Shown here one piece after another: positions 61,048 through 64,000 of a stretch of 64,000 bases of DNA. Under the pieces are notes generated by a model. The model was not told where the DNA came from. It did no database searches and worked only from the letters and a program-made list of their open reading frames with translations. A program made the translations under genes and the position numbers. The stretch is from Arthrobacter_E sp041360795 (GTDB taxonomy: Bacteria > Actinomycetota > Actinomycetes > Actinomycetales > Micrococcaceae), in NCBI RefSeq assembly GCF_041360795.1, contig NZ_JBFUPW010000003.1, forward strand, positions 434,001 through 498,000. The letters are read 5' to 3'. Within the stretch, counting starts at the first letter, position 1. Every line of letters begins with the position of its first letter.

Positions 61048-62328
61048 GTGATCGACGTTAAAGAACTCATTGAGAATCCTGAGAAGTTCCGGGCCAGCCA
61101 GCGTGCGCGTGGTGCGGACGAGTCTCTGGTGGACCAGCTGGTCGCCGCGGATGCCACACGTCGGTCCGCCCTGACCCGGTACGAAAACCTCCGCGCCGAG
61201 CAGAACGCGTTCGGCAAGCGGGTCGCCCAGGCGAAGGGCGAGGAGAAGCAGGCGCTCCTGGCCGAGGTCAAGGAGCTGGCGGCCAATGTCAAGGCCGCGG
61301 CAGCCGAGGCCGACACGGCTCAGACCACGCAGGACGAGCTGCTCCGCGTGATCCCCAACCTCGTGCTGGACGGCGTTCCGGAGGGCGGCGAGGACGACTA
61401 CGTGGTCGTGAAGACCGTCGGCGAGCCCCGCGAATTCACCGATTTCGAACCGCGCGACCACCTGGAGATCGGCGAGCTGATCGGCGCCATCGACATGGAG
61501 CGCGGCGCCAAGGTCTCCGGTTCGCGCTTCTACTTCCTCCGGGGTGTGGGCGCCCGCCTGGAGATGGCGCTGCTGCAGATGGCCATGGACCAGGCGATCG
61601 CCAACGGCTTCGTCCCGATGATCACCCCCACGCTCGTGCGTCCGGAGACCATGCAGGGGACCGGCTTCGATGTGAAGCACGACGCCGAGATCTACCGCTT
61701 GGCGGAGGACGACCTCTACCTGGTGGGCACCTCCGAGGTGGCCCTGGCCGGCTACCACGGCGACGAGATCCTGGACCTGTCCGACGGTCCCATCCGCTAC
61801 GCGGGGCAGAGCTCCTGCTACCGCCGCGAGGCCGGTTCGCACGGTAAGGACACCCGCGGCATCATCCGCGTCCACCAGTTCAACAAGGTGGAGATGTTCA
61901 TCTACACGACCCAGGAGGAGGCGGCGGCCGAGCACGAGCGCCTGCTGGCCTGGGAAGAGGAGATGCTGGCCAAGTGCGAGCTCCCGTACCGCGTGATCGA
62001 CACCGCCGCCGGTGATCTGGGCTCCTCCGCCGCACGGAAGTTCGACTGTGAGGCCTGGGTTCCCACGCAGGGCGCCTACCGCGAGCTGACCTCCACCTCC
62101 AACTGCACCGGCTACCAGGCCCGCCGCCTGAACATCCGCGAGCGGGTGTTCGCGGAGGACGGGACCCCCAAGGGCACGCGCGCCGTCGCGACCCTGAACG
62201 GCACCCTGGCCACGACCCGCTGGATCGTCGCCATCCTGGAGCACCACCAGAACGCGGACGGCTCCGTCACGGTCCCGGCCGCACTCCGTCCGTACCTGGG
62301 CGGCCTCGAGGTGTTCCCGGTCCTCTAG
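61048..62328 (+). CDS. serS: Seryl-tRNA synthetase
   Basis: A 426-residue class II synthetase. The N-terminal coiled-coil arm that binds tRNA(Ser) covers about residues 28-100. Motif 2 is SSCYRREAGSHGKDTRG near 255-271 and motif 3 contains LNGTLATTRWIVAILE near 383-398. The GTG at 61048 has no ribosome site; GATACC about 15 nt upstream suggests a leaderless or very short leader. No T-box or other leader structure is visible in the 142-bp gap from the lipid kinase. Confidence 0.96.
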   Translation: MIDVKELIENPEKFRASQRARGADESLVDQLVAADATRRSALTRYENLRAEQNAFGKRVAQAKGEEKQALLAEVKELAANVKAAAAEADTAQTTQDELLRVIPNLVLDGVPEGGEDDYVVVKTVGEPREFTDFEPRDHLEIGELIGAIDMERGAKVSGSRFYFLRGVGARLEMALLQMAMDQAIANGFVPMITPTLVRPETMQGTGFDVKHDAEIYRLAEDDLYLVGTSEVALAGYHGDEILDLSDGPIRYAGQSSCYRREAGSHGKDTRGIIRVHQFNKVEMFIYTTQEEAAAEHERLLAWEEEMLAKCELPYRVIDTAAGDLGSSAARKFDCEAWVPTQGAYRELTSTSNCTGYQARRLNIRERVFAEDGTPKGTRAVATLNGTLATTRWIVAILEHHQNADGSVTVPAALRPYLGGLEVFPVL

Positions 62329-62350
62329 GGCGCGCTTCACCTCCGGTTCT

Positions 62351-62386
62351 GTTGATGACCCACGGAAAATTCCGTGGGTCATCAAC
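62351..62386. repeat. Intergenic palindrome, family D, copy 2
   Basis: GTTGATGACCCACGGAA and its exact complement form 17-bp arms around an AA centre, between two convergent genes and 22 bp after serS. It could act as a terminator for both, but its core ACCCACGGAAA also occurs at 63531-63565. Confidence 0.85.
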
Positions 62387-62408
62387 GTTTCCGGGGGTGC
62401 CGCCGGAA

Positions 62409-63455
62409 TCATCGGGCACGTCGCGGAACACCGGCTCTGAGCAGCAAGGCCGAGAACCGCTCGGGCCTCCGCAGATCGTCCCAGACCCAGCGGACCACTC
62501 CGTAGCCCTCCGCCCGGATCCGGTCCTCTCGGCGCTTCTCCTCCACGACCACTCTGGCCGGATCCGTCCCACCGAGGTCCTGGGATCTCAGATACTTCAG
62601 CAGGCCGTCGAATTCGCCCACGAGTCGCGCCCCAGGCCAGAAGAAGTCCGTTCGCGCGATGTCGCCCTGCGGTCCCGGGATCCGGTGCTGGAGTTCGGGC
62701 GCCTCGAAGCCGAGCCGGTGGATGAGGGCCCTGCTCCACGATTCTCCGACTGATTCAGACCGCGGATCAGCCAGGGCGATCGCCTCCGACATCCTGCGTC
62801 GCGCGGCTTTCGACGGCAGTCTCCCGCAGATCCGCTGCAGTTCCTCCCGTGTCCTGGTGGCTCCGGCTGACCCGCGTCCCGACAGCACCTGATCCAGGAC
62901 CACCACGGCGTCGTCGAAGGCCAGCCGGTGAACGGTGTCGAAGAGCAACTCATCGAGTGCCTGGACTCGGAGGTCGAGACCGAGGATCGGAACCCGCAGC
63001 CGGGGGCTTCCGTCGATGGCGCCCAGCCTGAGCGCGTCCTGGAATCCGGGCGGGAGCGGGCCCGGCGGATGGCCCTCCCGTGCGACGCCGGCCCACACCT
63101 CAGCCGCTGACCGGCGGTTTCCGTACAGCTCCGGCGGCGGACGCCGCCCCGCCTTCTGGGGAAGCGGGGTCAGGTGGTCGACCGTCAGGGGGACGTGGCG
63201 CAGCCCGATGCCCCGGAGCGCCAGGCCCGTCTCGCGGCAGAACACCGGTGAACGGCCTTCCACCGCCAGCGACGCGACCGTCAGGGCGTAACGGTCCCAT
63301 GCGGTGCCGGCAAGCCACTCGGACGTGGGCAGATAGACGCCCCTGCGTAAGCGGACGAGGTGTCCCCGGCGGAACTCGTGGTGGAGTCGCCAGGGCGTCG
63401 GGCCGGACCGGAGGCCGGAGGGGGAGGTCACGAAATGAGCCGCAGGGAACTTCAT
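62409..63455 (-). CDS. AbiEi-like / DUF559-like fusion protein, uncharacterised
   Basis: A 348-residue protein of two parts. The N-terminal ~90 residues resemble the winged-helix AbiEi antitoxin-like domain (RRGHLVRLRRGVYLPTSEW, then DRYALTVASL). The C-terminal part resembles a Vsr/DUF559 PD-(D/E)XK nuclease fold: RTDFFWPGARLVGEFDG near 268-284, EEKRRED near 308-314 and VVRWVWDDL. Similar orphans are common in actinobacteria and their role is not known. No toxin partner adjoins it. The match is from pattern, not a search. Confidence 0.75.
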   Translation of the reverse strand: MKFPAAHFVTSPSGLRSGPTPWRLHHEFRRGHLVRLRRGVYLPTSEWLAGTAWDRYALTVASLAVEGRSPVFCRETGLALRGIGLRHVPLTVDHLTPLPQKAGRRPPPELYGNRRSAAEVWAGVAREGHPPGPLPPGFQDALRLGAIDGSPRLRVPILGLDLRVQALDELLFDTVHRLAFDDAVVVLDQVLSGRGSAGATRTREELQRICGRLPSKAARRRMSEAIALADPRSESVGESWSRALIHRLGFEAPELQHRIPGPQGDIARTDFFWPGARLVGEFDGLLKYLRSQDLGGTDPARVVVEEKRREDRIRAEGYGVVRWVWDDLRRPERFSALLLRAGVPRRAR

Positions 63456-63530
63456 TCCTCCACGATCCGCCGCTCCTCGAGGTCATGGACGGGACCTCGG
63501 CCGGATGTGGACAAACACCCCCGCCAACGT

Positions 63531-63576
63531 GGTTGACCTACGGAAATTTCCGTGGGTAATCCAACGATCCGTGGGT
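63531..63576. repeat. Intergenic palindrome, family D, copy 3 (degenerate)
   Basis: GGTTGACCTACGGAAATTTC at 63531-63550 is followed by CGTGGGTAATCCAAC, an imperfect inverted repeat centred on GAAATTTC. An extra half-unit ATCCGTGGGT lies at 63567-63576. The core matches the two other family-D copies. Confidence 0.65.
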
Positions 63577-63592
63577 GGGCCGAGTGGGTGCC

Positions 63593-64000
63593 TCAGGATT
63601 TCGCCCGCCGGAGCCTGCGCCGGCGCCGGATCCTCTTCATCAGGAACACCAGCATCACCGGGATCAGCAGCAGGAACGTCACGAACAGACCCACACCCCG
63701 GAAGAAGATCCCCCAGGTCTCGTACCCCTCCACGACGGCGTGGGACGGGTTGCCGGGCTCGTGGACCACGGTCACCGGGTCGCCTTCGGCAGGATGGAGT
63801 TCGGTGGGGATCAGGGCGCGGACGGTCAGCGGTTCGCCGGCGTCGTCGGAGTAGGACGCGACGATCTTGCGGTTGCTCGCTTTTCGGCCGTCCTCCACCT
63901 TCACCACGATTCCCGGCGTCCGGGTCCCGTGGGCGAGGAGGTCCTCGTCCTGGGCCACCATCACGAAACCGGCCACCGCGAACGTCGGCCCGATCAGGAG
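63593..64000 (-). CDS. DUF3592-type membrane protein (5' end beyond the window)
   Basis: The frame is open to the right edge, so the N-terminus is missing; 135 residues remain. A first hydrophobic segment (LIGPTFAVAGFVMV) is cut by the edge. A soluble domain follows with TPGIVVKVEDGRK and GDPVTVVHEPGNPSHAVVEGYETWG, the usual DUF3592 pattern. A second membrane segment near the end is followed by a very basic tail (KRIRRRRRLRRAKS). A GTG or ATG near 63976-63960 would break the first helix, so I treat the gene as partial. Confidence 0.75.
   Translation of the reverse strand, partial: LLIGPTFAVAGFVMVAQDEDLLAHGTRTPGIVVKVEDGRKASNRKIVASYSDDAGEPLTVRALIPTELHPAEGDPVTVVHEPGNPSHAVVEGYETWGIFFRGVGLFVTFLLLIPVMLVFLMKRIRRRRRLRRAKS

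Overview
The window is high-GC, densely coding DNA from an actinobacterium. GC-rich third positions, frequent GTG starts, many 4-bp ATGA/GTGA gene overlaps, some starts without a ribosome binding site, and the mix of catabolic and transport genes fit a soil Micrococcaceae (Arthrobacter sensu lato). That placement is inference; no rRNA or other taxonomic marker is present. I saw no tRNA or rRNA gene, CRISPR array, transposase or prophage gene.

Layout. 1-6.1 kb: end of a branched-chain amino-acid-type ABC importer (livH partial, a livM-livG fusion, livF), an amidohydrolase and a convergent GMC oxidoreductase. 6.3-10.7 kb: a RelA/SpoT-domain protein, a PfkB sugar kinase, a PEBP-family protein, a Cof-type HAD phosphatase and a glycerophosphodiesterase. 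10.9-15.2 kb: a Tat-exported EndoH-type GH18 endoglycosidase divergent from a GH92 alpha-mannosidase. 15.3-20.4 kb: Lrp regulator, kynureninase, an unknown membrane protein and a flippase-like protein. 20.5-29.4 kb: LacI regulator, lipoprotein sugar-binding protein, two ABC permeases, a GH5 (subfamily 18-like) beta-mannosidase candidate and a GH38 alpha-mannosidase. 29.8-35.7 kb: DUF969, DUF979, DUF2891, pxpA, a pxpB-pxpC fusion and a GntR regulator, which looks like a 5-oxoproline uptake and hydrolysis operon. 35.7-43.0 kb: small membrane protein, metallophosphatase, uracil permease, RutE-like nitroreductase, MFS/MarR pair and phosphoglucomutase. 43.2-51.2 kb: Pro-rich membrane protein, then GntR, nitrilase-family amidase, DUF2848, HpaB-type monooxygenase, cupin, flavin reductase, APC permease and TetR, which together look like a catabolic cluster of unknown substrate. 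51.4-64 kb: Orn/Lys/Arg decarboxylase, POT peptide transporter, ABC1/UbiB kinase, rhodanese, pheA, a small acidic protein, diacylglycerol kinase, serS, an AbiEi/DUF559-like fusion and a partial DUF3592 protein.

Two signals stand out. First, an 18-bp LacI-type operator (GACTATAACGGTTTAGTC and close variants) lies in the endoH/GH92 divergent promoter region and again between lacI and the sugar transporter. It links two gene blocks 9.6 kb apart into one probable high-mannose N-glycan utilisation regulon: secreted EndoH, importer, cytoplasmic GH92, GH38 and GH5. Second, at least eleven long intergenic palindromes punctuate the window. They have few or no mismatches, often two copies of a short unit per arm, and fall into about four sequence families. 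They mostly lie at the ends of transcription units, and the 5-kb block that separates the two halves of the glycan regulon is bracketed by members of one family.
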